From: Rhodopirellula baltica
Lineage (GTDB): Bacteria > Planctomycetota > Planctomycetia > Pirellulales > Pirellulaceae
Assembly: GCA_002901265.1 (NCBI GenBank)
Contig: PPHI01000099.1
Span: 1-64,000 of the forward strand
Reading direction: 5' to 3'
Length of the DNA stretch: 64,000 nucleotides
Shown here: positions 54,814 to 64,000 of the stretch, piece by piece
Layout of the letters: each line of letters opens with the position of its first letter
How positions within the stretch are numbered: position 1 is the first letter of the stretch
Notes under the pieces: generated by a model
What the model was told of the DNA's origin: nothing
The model's database searches: none
What the model saw: only the letters and a program-made list of their open reading frames with translations
Made by a program: the position numbers and the translations under genes

Positions 54814-56145
54814 TTATTCGTGTCGCAATGCGTCGATTGGATTCATTCGTGCCGCACGAATCGCGGGATACAAACCGCTGACCAGCCCGACCGCGACGGC
54901 AATAACAACTGCCAATGGAATCGTTTCGTACACAATTGTCGGCTTGGCTTCACGGATCGCGTCTGGTAGCGCCGCGAACTTGTCCGGGAAACCTTCACGA
55001 ACGACATAGATCAGCCCCGAATACATCGCCGGGCCTAGGAAACCCAACAGAATCCCGCAGGCCGCACCACAGATACTGAGCACCAGAGTTTCGACCAAGA
55101 ACTGGCGAACAATGTCAGCGCGCTTGGCACCAAGTGCACGACGAATCCCGATCTCTCGAGTCCGTTCGGTCACACTGGCGAGCATAATGTTCATGATGCC
55201 GATGCCGCCGACGATCAGTGAGATACAAGCGATCAAAACACCGATGCCCAAGAACATCATTCGCAAGTTGCGAGCCTGCTCAAGTAGTTCCAACGGAACG
55301 ACCACCGCCGTGTCACCGATCTCTTTGTGATTGCGTTCAAGCAGTGATTCAATCATCGCGGCGCTCGACCGCACTTCATTGACCGACTCGACTTGCAAAG
55401 TGATCTGGTTCAGCTCCATGATCTCGACTTGGAACTGACCGCTACGGCGAGTCATGATCGTATCGCCGATTCGCTTGCGCAACGTTTGCATCGGAATATA
55501 GATGTCCGACGAAAAGTCTTGCGAATCCAGCGAACCGCCGATTGCCGCGGACGGATTACGTGCTTCCAAAACGCCAACGATCTTGTAGTAATCTTCGCTT
55601 TCGGGGATATAGACCCGTTTGCCCAAAGGTTCCTCGTACGGGAACAACCGATCGGCGACCCCGGAAGAGATCACGCACACGGTGTCATTTCGCATGCCGT
55701 CAGCGTCCGTTAGGAAGCGGCCACCATGCTCACGAATCGACAGGGCGTTAACGTCCGCGTAGCCAGGCGTGCACCCGACCAAGCGTCCATCGACGACTCG
55801 ATCACGATAGGTGAATTGGCGGCGGATCTCGCGAATCGGAATCGCGGTCTTTACGGTGGGGACGGTCGACAAGATCATCTCGAGATCTTTACGCAATAGA
55901 CCATATTGGCTTGCGCGTCCGCCGGCGAGTTTTTCTTCGGGCGGCTTTTGACTACGGACGATGATGGTGTTGGCACCAAGTGATTCGATCTGTTTTTGGA
56001 CCTGATCACTAGCACCTTGGCTGATCGCGGTCAGCAAGATCACCGCCCAGACCCCAATCAGGATCCCCAGCATGGTTAAACCGCTGCGGAGCGGGTGGAG
56101 TGCGAGACTTTTCACACCCAGACGAAGCGTACGAATCCAAAGCAT
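54814..56145 (-). CDS. MacB/FtsX-type ABC transporter permease
   Basis: The 443-residue protein has one N-terminal helix (RSGLTMLGILIGVWAVILLTAI), a large extracytoplasmic MacB-PCD domain and three C-terminal helices, with the family stretch RTREIGIRRALGAKRADIVRQFLVE. Its ATG overlaps the ATPase stop by one base (TAATG). It works with the ATPase and the HlyD/MacA-like protein as a tripartite mechanotransmission exporter. Substrate unknown. Confidence 0.93.
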   Translation of the reverse strand: MLWIRTLRLGVKSLALHPLRSGLTMLGILIGVWAVILLTAISQGASDQVQKQIESLGANTIIVRSQKPPEEKLAGGRASQYGLLRKDLEMILSTVPTVKTAIPIREIRRQFTYRDRVVDGRLVGCTPGYADVNALSIREHGGRFLTDADGMRNDTVCVISSGVADRLFPYEEPLGKRVYIPESEDYYKIVGVLEARNPSAAIGGSLDSQDFSSDIYIPMQTLRKRIGDTIMTRRSGQFQVEIMELNQITLQVESVNEVRSSAAMIESLLERNHKEIGDTAVVVPLELLEQARNLRMMFLGIGVLIACISLIVGGIGIMNIMLASVTERTREIGIRRALGAKRADIVRQFLVETLVLSICGAACGILLGFLGPAMYSGLIYVVREGFPDKFAALPDAIREAKPTIVYETIPLAVVIAVAVGLVSGLYPAIRAARMNPIDALRHE

Positions 56146-56966
56146 TACCGGTCCGCCTCACGCAGGAGTTGTTCGACGACTTTTCGTTGAGATTCGCGTG
56201 CTTCTTCGCGCGAGGATTGTGAATTGAGTTCATCACGGTGAAGCTTGCCGTCTTTCAAACGGACAACACGCTTGGCTCGCGCGGCGACTTCGTTTTCGTG
56301 AGTGACCAAAATGATCGTACGGCCTTCGTCGTTCAGCTTGTCAAACAAGCCCAGAATTTCGTCGGTGGTGACCGAGTCCAAGTTACCTGTCGGTTCGTCG
56401 GCCAAGACAAAGTACGGATCGTTGACCAGTGACCGTGCAATCGCGACACGTTGCTGTTGGCCCCCGGACAATTGGGACGGCCGGTGGTCGAGACGTTCGC
56501 CGAGGCCGACTTGCGTTGCCAGTTGGATCGATCGGTCACGTTCTTTGGACCCGATAACGCCTTGGTAATAGAGCGGGACCTGGATGTTCTCGACCACACT
56601 GAGTTGCTGGATCAAGTTGTAAGACTGGAACACGAATCCGATCCGTTCTGAACGAATCTGTGCCAGTTGATCGTCAGTCATTGTCGCGATGTCGTCTTCA
56701 CCCAACATCAACGAACCGCTGGTCGGTTTATCCAGACATCCGAGCAGATTCAGCAGCGTACTTTTGCCGCTACCGGAAGGCCCCATGATGGCAACATAGT
56801 CGCCTTCGGGAACGTCGAACGAAACGCCACGCAATGCGCGAACGGTTTCACTTTTTAGAACATAGTGCTTTTGCAGATCACGGATCGATGTCGCCAACCG
56901 TCGCGGCTTGGTCGCGGACGGGTCGGCTTCGGATTCTGCGGAGCGATAGGCATCTGTCATCGACAT
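56145..56966 (-). CDS. MacB/LolD-type ABC transporter ATPase
   Basis: The 273-residue ATPase has Walker A GPSGSGKS, Q-loop VFQSYNLI, signature LSGGQQQR, Walker B VLADEPTGNLD and the switch histidine in VTHENE. This matches the LolD/MacB-type nucleotide-binding domain. It has an extra charged, helical C-terminus (about 240-273). The second ATG at 56960 may be the real start. It sits 8 nt after the membrane-fusion gene. Confidence 0.94.
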   Translation of the reverse strand: MSMTDAYRSAESEADPSATKPRRLATSIRDLQKHYVLKSETVRALRGVSFDVPEGDYVAIMGPSGSGKSTLLNLLGCLDKPTSGSLMLGEDDIATMTDDQLAQIRSERIGFVFQSYNLIQQLSVVENIQVPLYYQGVIGSKERDRSIQLATQVGLGERLDHRPSQLSGGQQQRVAIARSLVNDPYFVLADEPTGNLDSVTTDEILGLFDKLNDEGRTIILVTHENEVAARAKRVVRLKDGKLHRDELNSQSSREEARESQRKVVEQLLREADR

Positions 56967-56974
56967 CGTTTCGA

Positions 56975-58786
56975 TCAGCCTCCCGCACCTTGGCTCATCA
57001 TCTTCATCAGCTCGGCGCGGGACACAGCCCCGTCTCCATCGGTGTCAGCTGACTGGATGCGACTGCGGAAATTCTCGTTGATCTGGCTCATCTCTTCAGC
57101 CGAGATACTACCGTCGCCATCGGTATCGTTGCGTTCCATCATGCGTTGAACGATTGCCGCTGGATTCGGCGGTGCACCACCTGGTGCGCCATTAAAACCG
57201 CCGGGTCCACCTGGACCGCCACCGGGCGGGCCGTCGAATCCGCCGGGAGGCCCACCACGTTCCGCACCGGGACGTTCGCCGCGAGGCGGTTGTCGATCTT
57301 CATCGACGTTAGCGATCTCTCGCATATCGCTGTTGTCCTCGGCGATCACTTCGGGCAGATCCATCAAAGCCAAATGATCACGCAAGTTCAACACGACGGT
57401 ATCGTCTTCTTTCACCCCGTCTTTGATGGTGACCATCGTGTCGTTGGTTGCGCCGATCGCGACTTCTTCTGTGCGGAACTTCTGTGGCCCCTCTTGAACG
57501 AGGGCGTACATTTTTCCGCCGTGCTCGTACAAGCCTTGAATCGGCATTTGGACCGCATTGTCGAGTTGTTCGACAAAAATCTGCACTTCAGCGGTCATCC
57601 CGGTACGAATCGATTCTGGGGGATCGATGATGTCGATAGTGACCGCGTACTCTTTGATTGAGGAGCTGAAGAAGCTACTCGGTTCGGCATAACGGTTTAC
57701 TTTGGAAACGCGTCCTTTCAGGCTTAACCCCGGGATCGCGTCAACAGAAATCTTGGTCGCCATTCCTTCGGTGATCAACGTGATACGCGACTCGTTAATA
57801 TTGCATTTGACTTGCATTTTCGAAGGGTCAGGCAGGTAAATCAGTTCCTGACGCTCGCGAACCGTCGCACCGGCTTCGACGACGAATTCAGCACTGCCCC
57901 CACGGCTGCTGTAGCGGTTGGCATGAACCACAACGCCTGAAGCAGGGGCCGTGATCAGGCAGTTTTTGATCTGCTGCTCAGTATCAGCGAGCTGTGTTTT
58001 TTCCTCAAGCAACTCGCTTTCGTAGGCTGACAACTGAGCCTGCGCGGCTTCGATATCGCTATCGAACTGAACCAGCATTTTTTTCTTGGTCAGGTTTTGC
58101 AGAACCTTCAATCGTCCCTGAGCTGATTCGAGTTGGTTACGAGCGTTGGCAACGGCAAAGCGGTCCGCCTCCAATTGCAGCGATTTGATCAACCCTTTCG
58201 CCGCCAATCGCTGGCTACTCTCAAGTGCCTTCTGTGCCTTAACCAAGTCTTGCTCGGCAATCAGGATTTCGCTTCTCAGTGCGCTCTCTTCGGTCATGTA
58301 AACACCGTCGAGATACTCTTGGCGAGCGATTTTCGATTGTTCGACTAACGCCTTCGCAGACGTCACGTTCGCTTCGGCAGTGATCACGCCGATCTTGTCT
58401 TCGTTCAGTTTCTGTTCGAGTGCTGACGAATCCAGCTCGACTAGCTTGTCACCCTCTTTGACTCGCGTGCCTTCTTCGACGACCCATAGGATCGACACAC
58501 CGCCGCTACCGCCACCGCTTTGCGATTTAACTTTGCAGGTCACCTCGATGTTACTGCTGCTTTCGATCTCACCCTGTTCCAACACGATGTGATCGAACGG
58601 CCCACGGGTCACCGGCTGGGTAATCAGGCTACCGACTTTGACGCCGCTACTGCGGTCGGAAAACATCGCATAGCCGATCGCGCCAATGATGAAAACGATG
58701 ACAAGGAAGGCGACCAAGGCACCTGCGGCGCCTCCACGGCGTTCCGGTAACTTTGTAGGTCGGTCCGAACGCAAGGATCTAGGCAT
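56975..58786 (-). CDS. MacA/HlyD-like membrane fusion protein with C-terminal EF-hands
   Basis: The 603-residue protein has a single N-terminal transmembrane helix (about 22-45), lipoyl/barrel segments (KVKSQSGGGSGGVSILWVVEEGTRVKEGDKLVEL) flanking a long coiled-coil hairpin (about 125-285), and beta-barrel domains, as in MacA. After residue about 500 it departs from the family: a Pro/Gly-rich linker (GGPPGGFDGPPGGGPGGPGG) and two EF-hand loops, DTDGDGSISAEE and DTDGDGAVSRAE. It is the first gene of the three-gene exporter operon. The EF-hands would lie in the periplasm and could make the complex calcium-dependent; that is inference. Confidence 0.9.
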   Translation of the reverse strand: MPRSLRSDRPTKLPERRGGAAGALVAFLVIVFIIGAIGYAMFSDRSSGVKVGSLITQPVTRGPFDHIVLEQGEIESSSNIEVTCKVKSQSGGGSGGVSILWVVEEGTRVKEGDKLVELDSSALEQKLNEDKIGVITAEANVTSAKALVEQSKIARQEYLDGVYMTEESALRSEILIAEQDLVKAQKALESSQRLAAKGLIKSLQLEADRFAVANARNQLESAQGRLKVLQNLTKKKMLVQFDSDIEAAQAQLSAYESELLEEKTQLADTEQQIKNCLITAPASGVVVHANRYSSRGGSAEFVVEAGATVRERQELIYLPDPSKMQVKCNINESRITLITEGMATKISVDAIPGLSLKGRVSKVNRYAEPSSFFSSSIKEYAVTIDIIDPPESIRTGMTAEVQIFVEQLDNAVQMPIQGLYEHGGKMYALVQEGPQKFRTEEVAIGATNDTMVTIKDGVKEDDTVVLNLRDHLALMDLPEVIAEDNSDMREIANVDEDRQPPRGERPGAERGGPPGGFDGPPGGGPGGPGGFNGAPGGAPPNPAAIVQRMMERNDTDGDGSISAEEMSQINENFRSRIQSADTDGDGAVSRAELMKMMSQGAGG

Positions 58787-59090
58787 GGAATGTCCACCGG
58801 TGGGTGCGGAAGGGAGGGCGTTTGTCTGCGGGGAGATCGATGAGGGCGCTAACAGTTTAAAACCGCCCGGTACCCATTTTGTTTCGCAAAATCACGCTGT
58901 TTCTAGAAAACAGCGACCTTTCGCCAGCAGTTTACTTAGGTAACCGCAAACTATTTCACAAAGTTACCGCGACGGCACCAGATTTTGTCGCCACATCCCC
59001 CTACGATCAGCATCCCAAACGGCCGACCTAGTCCCCCCTGGTACCCGAGTACACCTTGCCTTGCCGTTCAAGGTCTTCGCGATCGCGCGG
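58787..59090. other. Region upstream of the MacA-like exporter operon
   Basis: A 304-bp gap between minus-strand genes. It has a hairpin CGCTGTTT-N5-AAACAGCG at 58895-58915 and a looser GGTAAC...GTTACC inverted repeat near 58938-58970. Either might be an operator or leader structure for the exporter operon. No coding frame found. Confidence 0.45.
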
Positions 59091-59828
59091 TCAATGTCGC
59101 GAGTGCCACTTGGCCTGGCCATAGCGATCCTGCACCAAGGACTCGACCGTCGCCAGCAGATTCGTTGCTGAAATCTTGCCCTCCACAGCAAATCCCGTCG
59201 CCAGATCAATAGCCAGCACCTGCGGATCAAGCGGCACATTGGTCACAAATTGCCCATGATCACGCCCCTCGCGATAATCCGGTTGCCGTGGTGCGAACGC
59301 CAAGCACCGCTGCAACATCGCCAGATCTGCCGCGTACAAAACGGTGCCGTGGTACAGCAAATGACGCCGGCAGACGCGTAGTGCGTTTCCCGAAAACTTA
59401 CGATCTTCGAATGTCAGATCGCAAATCCCCTGCTGGGTAGCACTGGGAAGCTGGCGTTGCACCGCCGCGAGCACGCGCGACATCACGATCTGGTGCGCAT
59501 GGTCAATCTTCGCCGCTTCGGGAAAGTCTTCCAGCGACAACACCACGCTGTACATCATGCAGCCGGGGCCGGCCACGATGGAGGCACCGCCGCTGCAACG
59601 CCGAAAGATCCCCACCCCCTGCTCGCGACAGTACTCGCGATCGGTTTCGGAATCGATCTTCGACGATCGCCCCAGCACCACAGCGGGGCGTTGCAATTCC
59701 CACGTGCGAAACGTAGGCCCGATCTCGCCAGCTTCCGCAGCGACCAACGACGCTTCATCAAGTGCCAGTTGATAGGCCGGTTGAGCAAACTGAGCCCGCA
59801 ATTCGGGCGTGATGACCAACTGCTTCAC
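59091..59828 (-). CDS. Lipoate-protein ligase A/octanoyltransferase-family protein
   Basis: The 245-residue protein has the LplA/LipM fold signatures: VLGRSSK, FRRCSGGASIVAGPGCMMYSVVL (the lipoyl-binding RRxSGGG...Y-S region) and RKFSGNALR with the catalytic lysine. LplA attaches lipoate and LipM transfers octanoyl to target proteins such as GcvH or E2 subunits. Its GTG start overlaps the permease stop as GTGA, so it is translated with an exporter, an odd context. No target gene is nearby. The protein is shorter than E. coli LplA, lacking its C-terminal domain. Confidence 0.88.
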   Translation of the reverse strand: MKQLVITPELRAQFAQPAYQLALDEASLVAAEAGEIGPTFRTWELQRPAVVLGRSSKIDSETDREYCREQGVGIFRRCSGGASIVAGPGCMMYSVVLSLEDFPEAAKIDHAHQIVMSRVLAAVQRQLPSATQQGICDLTFEDRKFSGNALRVCRRHLLYHGTVLYAADLAMLQRCLAFAPRQPDYREGRDHGQFVTNVPLDPQVLAIDLATGFAVEGKISATNLLATVESLVQDRYGQAKWHSRH

Positions 59829-62800
59829 GATCCCCTCAACGAATCAAGCAAACGCATTCGTGCCACCTGGATCGCGGCCACCAATCCGGCAAACAAGCCG
59901 AAGACAAAGATCCCGGCGACGATCAAAATCGGTTCTAGCACCGGCGGCGTGATACCCTGCGACCATGCATAAGGCAACACCGCGAGCACCGCACACAGCA
60001 CACCGCAACCGATCCCCATTGCCAACAGGCTTGCCGTTTCGCCAACCACCATCGTCGCCAGTCGCCGCCGCGTGAATCCGATCGCCCGCATCACCGCCAA
60101 CTCACGCCGACGTTGCAGGAGGTTTCGAACTTGCGCAACCGCCAACCCGACCGTTCCCAGCAACAGACCTAATCCGCCCAGACTTTGGAACGTTCGCAAG
60201 TACGTGTTCTGAACAGCCATCATGCCAGCGAGCACATCAGCCGAGTTCGAAACATCAAATCCGACATCGCCAAGCCGAGACTCCAACGCTTGTGTGAGCA
60301 GTGCGGCTTGATCACCGGACGAATCCTTGCCCTGCGCATCAATCAAAAAGAACCGATACCCACTGATCGACGGAAACAGCGTTTCAAAGTTGGCTTCGCT
60401 GACCATTAACCGGCCTTGCAGCAACGAGTTCTCAAGTAACCCAACCACTTTGAAATAGATCGTCTTGGTGTCATAGGTAAACGACTTCACCTCGCCGACA
60501 CCGCCCATCATCTGCAGACTCCACATCGCGGTGTTCTGGTCCAAAATCAATGGAACCGGATCCTCTTCGGTACCAGCCGCGATCACATCGATCTGCTCCC
60601 AAGGCGATTCATCTCCCGAAGCCGCCGACGCATAAAACCGAAACCGATCGAGCGACACCGTCGACTTCACTGGGACCCCATACACGGTCGGCTCGCTAGC
60701 GCGGTAAAGGTTGTTGCAACTGGCATCCTGTCCGCGACGAACTCGAAAGGGGATCACTGTCGCATCACGAAGCAATTTTGCATCCGGCCCTAACAGCCCA
60801 GACTGCACCGATGCATCCGAAAGGTCTTGGTAAAGCGGCTGTGCCGTTTCGGCCAACAGATCAAACCCACCGGTTCCTTCGTCACTGGGCGACAATCGGA
60901 ACGCGTTGATGGCGACAATCAAGAACGATGCGGTCGCGATCAAGCCGATCGTTAACGTGCTTCGCAGTGGTGCGCGAATCGAATTGCGTCGGGCCAAAAC
61001 GCCGAGGTTGTAACCATGGGTCGTCACCGATTGTTTGATGCCGCCACGGAAACGCCCGTAGACGAACACCAAAATCGCGATCAACAACATCATCCCGCCA
61101 CCAACAAAGCCGCCCGCCGCAGCTTGGCCGCCACTGACGGCACCAAACCCGCCGGCCGCCAACGCAACCACCACCAATCCGATTGAAACGAGATTTGGCC
61201 AACGCAAATGGCTTTGCGGGTCGATTTCGTCTAGTTCGCCCTGCCCTTTCAGAAGCGTCACGGCATCGTTCTTCAACATCGAACGCGTCGTCATCCACAA
61301 CGCCCCCACACCACAGACCAACCCACCGATCGCACCGACGAACAGACTGAGCGCTGACGCGTGGAACGTCAAAAACGGCACCGTCACCGCACCAACCCAA
61401 AAACTTCGCAAGGCCGCGAGCACGCCAAAGGCATACCCGACACCGCCAGCGATACCGATCACGACGCCGATGATCGACACCAACAATCCTTCGCCGACAT
61501 ACAAACGGTTGACCTGTTTCGGCCGCAGCCCAACCGCGATCAAGGTGCCAAGCTCACCGCTTCGAGTCACCAAGCCAAGCCGGAACAACATCGCGATCAA
61601 CATCACAGCCGAAAAGATCACAAACATGCTGAGCGACAGAAACAATCCGTCAAACGGTGTCGTTCCTTTCGAGGCCGCCAATTGCATGCCTCGAATCGCG
61701 CGCGGTTGCCAACCGAGTGCTGGCAACACCGTTGCGGTGGCTTTTAACAATTGATCACGAAGCTCGGTTTCGCTTGCCGCAACCGAAGGATCAATCAACA
61801 ACCCCGTCGTGTGACCGAAGCGACTCGAAAACAACTGTCGGCCTGCCTGCAGTGGCAAAAACGCCTTGGGCGTCAGACGGTGGTTTTTCCAGTACTGGTC
61901 GTCTTCGTCGGGAACCTCACGGGTTAGCTCGAACGGCGTGTCCCAGTCACTCATCGAGTCCTGGTCGGTAACGCCCGGCACCGTTGGCGTCAGGTCAGGA
62001 TCGTTGTATCGCGTCGGACGTGTTTCATAGACCGCATCGCGGCGACGGCGATAAGGCTGCTTGGGCTCGGTCAACGGAACGATACCGGCGACCTTGGCAA
62101 AAAACTGCCGCTCGACTTCTTTGCCGCCTTGCGTTTCGGGCTCGTAATAATCGATCGCCAAACGGTCCCCGGCTTTCAACTGCAATCGATCTGCCAACCA
62201 CGAGTTGACGACAATCGGCATCTCGACACCGGCGACATCGCTGAGATCAAACGAGTCGCCATAATCGAGCGGCAATTGACGCGACGAATCGGCCGCCGTG
62301 ATCGTGCTGTAAGTTACGCCGATCGCGTCCGGCCCGGCATCCGCTTTTCGGATTTCATTCGCCAAGTAGGTCAGCACCGGTGTGACTTGATCGGCGGGCA
62401 ACGCATCGGTGATCGCATCAACCGCGGCATCACTAATTAGCAACCGATCGCTCGTCACGTTGTAGTAATCGAAGACAGTTTCACCGTCGAATGTTTCGGT
62501 GACGTGCTGCAGCTTTAGCCCCAGGTCTTCTAACGTCGGCTGAACTCGATCGGCAACGATCTCGGCCGAGCTCAACAACACGTTGGCTTGACCGTCGCGA
62601 TCAAGCACTGATGCGATCAGCTCCCGTGATAAAAACACGTTCTTTGGCGCCGCTTGAGACGCGGTCAGTGAAAAACGGGCCAAGCCCTTGTCGGGCAAAA
62701 TCTCGGCAACTTTCAATCGCGGGATGCCTTCGGTTTGGACGTCCTTGCGACCCAGCGGGCTGTCCGCAGGAACCGCTTGCTCGACCGGCAGACGCACCGT

Positions 62801-63262
62801 GACTTGGTCACCGACATTCACCCCCAATTCCGTCGCTAGCGATTCGGTGATCACCACCGAGCTGTCATCCAAAGTCGCCTTCGGTGCAACGCCCGACGTG
62901 TCGAGATTCCAGAATGCATCGTCACAGCCGACCACTTGAATCGAACCCGACCGACGAAGCTTGTCATCGCTGTTCGCTTCAATCACCGCTTGATCAAACA
63001 ACAACACGGCAGCGATCGTTTCAGGAGTCTGACCAACACGCTTGGCGATCGATTCGGTTGCGAAAAAGCCGCCCGGAGCGATCACGGAATCGATTTTCCC
63101 CAATCGTTCAACCGTAAGCTCTCGCAAGCTGCCGCGCATCGAATCGCCCACTAGCAGCGCGCCGACGATCACCGACGTGGCAATCGCGACGCCAAGAGCG
63201 ACTGATAAGGTCGTTCGCCAATTGTGACGAACACCGGCAAAGATGACTGACCAAAAAGACAA
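59825..63262 (-). CDS. Large FtsX-type ABC permease (two-module)
   Basis: The roughly 1145-residue protein has an N-terminal helix (WRTTLSVALGVAIATSVIVGALLVGD), a large extracytoplasmic domain, a first FtsX group (LITRSGELGTLIAVGLRPKQVNRLYVGEGLLVSIIG-like region at about 590-700), another extracytoplasmic domain and a second FtsX group at the C-terminus (RRRELAVMRAIGFTRRRLATMVVGETASLL). This is the duplicated-FtsX layout of YbbP/lipoprotein-type exporters. No ATG fits: TTG at 63262, giving M-SFWSVIFAGVRHNWR, is the best start; upstream reading overlaps the previous gene. The ATPase partner is not in the window. Confidence 0.88.
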   Translation of the reverse strand: MSFWSVIFAGVRHNWRTTLSVALGVAIATSVIVGALLVGDSMRGSLRELTVERLGKIDSVIAPGGFFATESIAKRVGQTPETIAAVLLFDQAVIEANSDDKLRRSGSIQVVGCDDAFWNLDTSGVAPKATLDDSSVVITESLATELGVNVGDQVTVRLPVEQAVPADSPLGRKDVQTEGIPRLKVAEILPDKGLARFSLTASQAAPKNVFLSRELIASVLDRDGQANVLLSSAEIVADRVQPTLEDLGLKLQHVTETFDGETVFDYYNVTSDRLLISDAAVDAITDALPADQVTPVLTYLANEIRKADAGPDAIGVTYSTITAADSSRQLPLDYGDSFDLSDVAGVEMPIVVNSWLADRLQLKAGDRLAIDYYEPETQGGKEVERQFFAKVAGIVPLTEPKQPYRRRRDAVYETRPTRYNDPDLTPTVPGVTDQDSMSDWDTPFELTREVPDEDDQYWKNHRLTPKAFLPLQAGRQLFSSRFGHTTGLLIDPSVAASETELRDQLLKATATVLPALGWQPRAIRGMQLAASKGTTPFDGLFLSLSMFVIFSAVMLIAMLFRLGLVTRSGELGTLIAVGLRPKQVNRLYVGEGLLVSIIGVVIGIAGGVGYAFGVLAALRSFWVGAVTVPFLTFHASALSLFVGAIGGLVCGVGALWMTTRSMLKNDAVTLLKGQGELDEIDPQSHLRWPNLVSIGLVVVALAAGGFGAVSGGQAAAGGFVGGGMMLLIAILVFVYGRFRGGIKQSVTTHGYNLGVLARRNSIRAPLRSTLTIGLIATASFLIVAINAFRLSPSDEGTGGFDLLAETAQPLYQDLSDASVQSGLLGPDAKLLRDATVIPFRVRRGQDASCNNLYRASEPTVYGVPVKSTVSLDRFRFYASAASGDESPWEQIDVIAAGTEEDPVPLILDQNTAMWSLQMMGGVGEVKSFTYDTKTIYFKVVGLLENSLLQGRLMVSEANFETLFPSISGYRFFLIDAQGKDSSGDQAALLTQALESRLGDVGFDVSNSADVLAGMMAVQNTYLRTFQSLGGLGLLLGTVGLAVAQVRNLLQRRRELAVMRAIGFTRRRLATMVVGETASLLAMGIGCGVLCAVLAVLPYAWSQGITPPVLEPILIVAGIFVFGLFAGLVAAIQVARMRLLDSLRGS

Positions 63263-63290
63263 TGGTTTGCAGCTGGTTTGAGGAAAACGA

Positions 63291-64000
63291 TTATTGCAAT
63301 TCCAAAACGCCGGCGGCACCGGCCCGGACTTTGCCGTCTGGATTATCGACATCAGCCCAGAAGACAACATTTGCGTTCGCCGGATTAATCTCGGGCGAAA
63401 CGAATGTGACCTTGCCAGTCAAGCTGACGTTTCCGCCGGCCTCTGATTCTGGAATGAATCGAACCGCATGGCCTTGCAGATCGCCGGGTATCATCGCTGG
63501 GCTAGCGTGGCAGATGACTCGTAACCGATTGAGTGAAACGACTCGAACCAGCGTTTGACCGGCGGCTGCCCATTCGCCAGGACGAGTGGTTACTTCGACA
63601 ACCTGACCGGCAACAGCCGATCGTAAAACATGACGATCGAGGTTTGACTTCACGATCATCAATTTCGTCTGGGCTTTCTGGGCCACGGTTCCAGCGAGGG
63701 CACGTTGTTGCTTTTCGCCCTCGATCACCAATTGGGCCCGATCCGTTTCCAGTTGCAACTTGCGCAAATCCGTTTCACTGACGACGCCATCGTAGACTTG
63801 GTTGGCAAGTTCGCCTTTGTGTTGAGTGAGCTTGCGCACTTCGTATTCGTGGGACGCCAACTGGAGTTGCGGATCTCGGTTACTGGCCAGACGCGCTGCG
63901 TCCAGCTCCGTTTCAACCATCGCCAATTGCAACTGTGCCGCCTCATCATCGAGCCGCAACAGCTTGTCGCCCTTTGCAACCGTTTGACCGACATGGACAT
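63291..64000 (-). CDS. HlyD-type membrane fusion protein (truncated by window edge)
   Basis: Only the C-terminal about 236 residues are inside the window. They start within the lipoyl domain (VGQTVAKGDKLLRLDDE), continue with a coiled-coil hairpin (ELDAARLASNRDPQLQLASH, QLETDRAQLVIEGEKQQ), return to the lipoyl half (LRSAVAGQVVEVTTRPGEWAAAGQTL) and end with beta-barrel. It precedes the large permease gene by 28 nt on the same strand and is surely its partner. Confidence 0.88.
   Translation of the reverse strand, partial: VHVGQTVAKGDKLLRLDDEAAQLQLAMVETELDAARLASNRDPQLQLASHEYEVRKLTQHKGELANQVYDGVVSETDLRKLQLETDRAQLVIEGEKQQRALAGTVAQKAQTKLMIVKSNLDRHVLRSAVAGQVVEVTTRPGEWAAAGQTLVRVVSLNRLRVICHASPAMIPGDLQGHAVRFIPESEAGGNVSLTGKVTFVSPEINPANANVVFWADVDNPDGKVRAGAAGVLELQ

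Noticed and set aside
63263-63370. ATG start for the large permease at 63370
   Set aside because: It reads back through the preceding HlyD-type gene in another frame and gives an unlikely N-terminus; the TTG at 63262 precedes the expected membrane-helix start.
1-64000. CRISPR arrays, insertion sequences, prophage or integron genes
   Set aside because: No spaced direct repeats, transposase, integrase or phage structural motif was found; base composition looks even across the window.

Overview
The window looks like chromosomal DNA of a planctomycete, most likely of the Rhodopirellula/Pirellulaceae type. The case rests on several signs together: a DUF1559 prepilin-like protein with the C-terminal H-X9-DG element, a formylglycine sulfatase lipoprotein, a DUF1080 protein, a GH97 glycosidase, EF-hands attached to unrelated export or redox proteins, long Tat/Sec-exported proteins of unknown function, an ECF sigma factor of planctomycete style, moderate GC and short, often divergent transcription units. 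I see no rRNA, tRNA, CRISPR array, transposase or phage genes. The last gene is cut by the right edge. All names come from reading the sequence; no database search was possible.

Layout. 0.2-3.1 kb: a fused MlaF-MlaE lipid transporter with an unusual membrane-anchored partner. 3.4-6.0 kb: a leucine-rich-repeat protein and a TPR/O-GlcNAc-transferase-like protein. 6.0-10 kb: a fructosamine-kinase-like gene, a thioredoxin/cytochrome/copper-monooxygenase/EF-hand chimera and a stand-alone BatE-like protein. 10-16 kb: a PDZ protein with a strong terminator, a TPR-AAA ATPase coupled to a TPR membrane protein, and two unknowns. 16.4-18 kb: a small lipoprotein and a DUF1559 protein.

18-27.5 kb is a sensory island. 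It holds a K+ channel with an RCK domain, a hybrid kinase whose N-terminus carries the ethylene-receptor transmembrane domain, a small DUF5872-like protein, heme oxygenase, and an operon of bacteriophytochrome, response regulator and REC-kinase-REC hybrid joined by overlapping stop/start codons. Heme oxygenase makes the biliverdin that the phytochrome binds, so this is a complete light-sensing module.

27.6-32.2 kb: an aldehyde dehydrogenase, an RlhA-like U32 protein and a small membrane protein. 32.2-33.5 kb: a compact minus-strand cluster of three very small genes and an HNH nuclease, all overlapping; the third small gene appears to carry a 1-nt frameshift. 33.6-42.3 kb: exported GH97 glycosidase, esterase, VOC protein, ECF sigma, sulfatase and two exported unknowns.

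42.3-50.1 kb: a sigma-70-type factor with an N-terminal helix-turn-helix extension and a leader containing five successive hairpins, then a giant FHA/coiled-coil membrane protein and a DksA-type regulator. 50.3-54.6 kb: an HtrA protease, a UPF1-like helicase and a DUF1080 protein. 54.8-58.8 kb: a MacA-MacB-type exporter in which the MacA protein ends in EF-hands. 59-64 kb: a second exporter (truncated HlyD-type protein and a large FtsX-type permease) translationally coupled to a lipoate-ligase-family protein.
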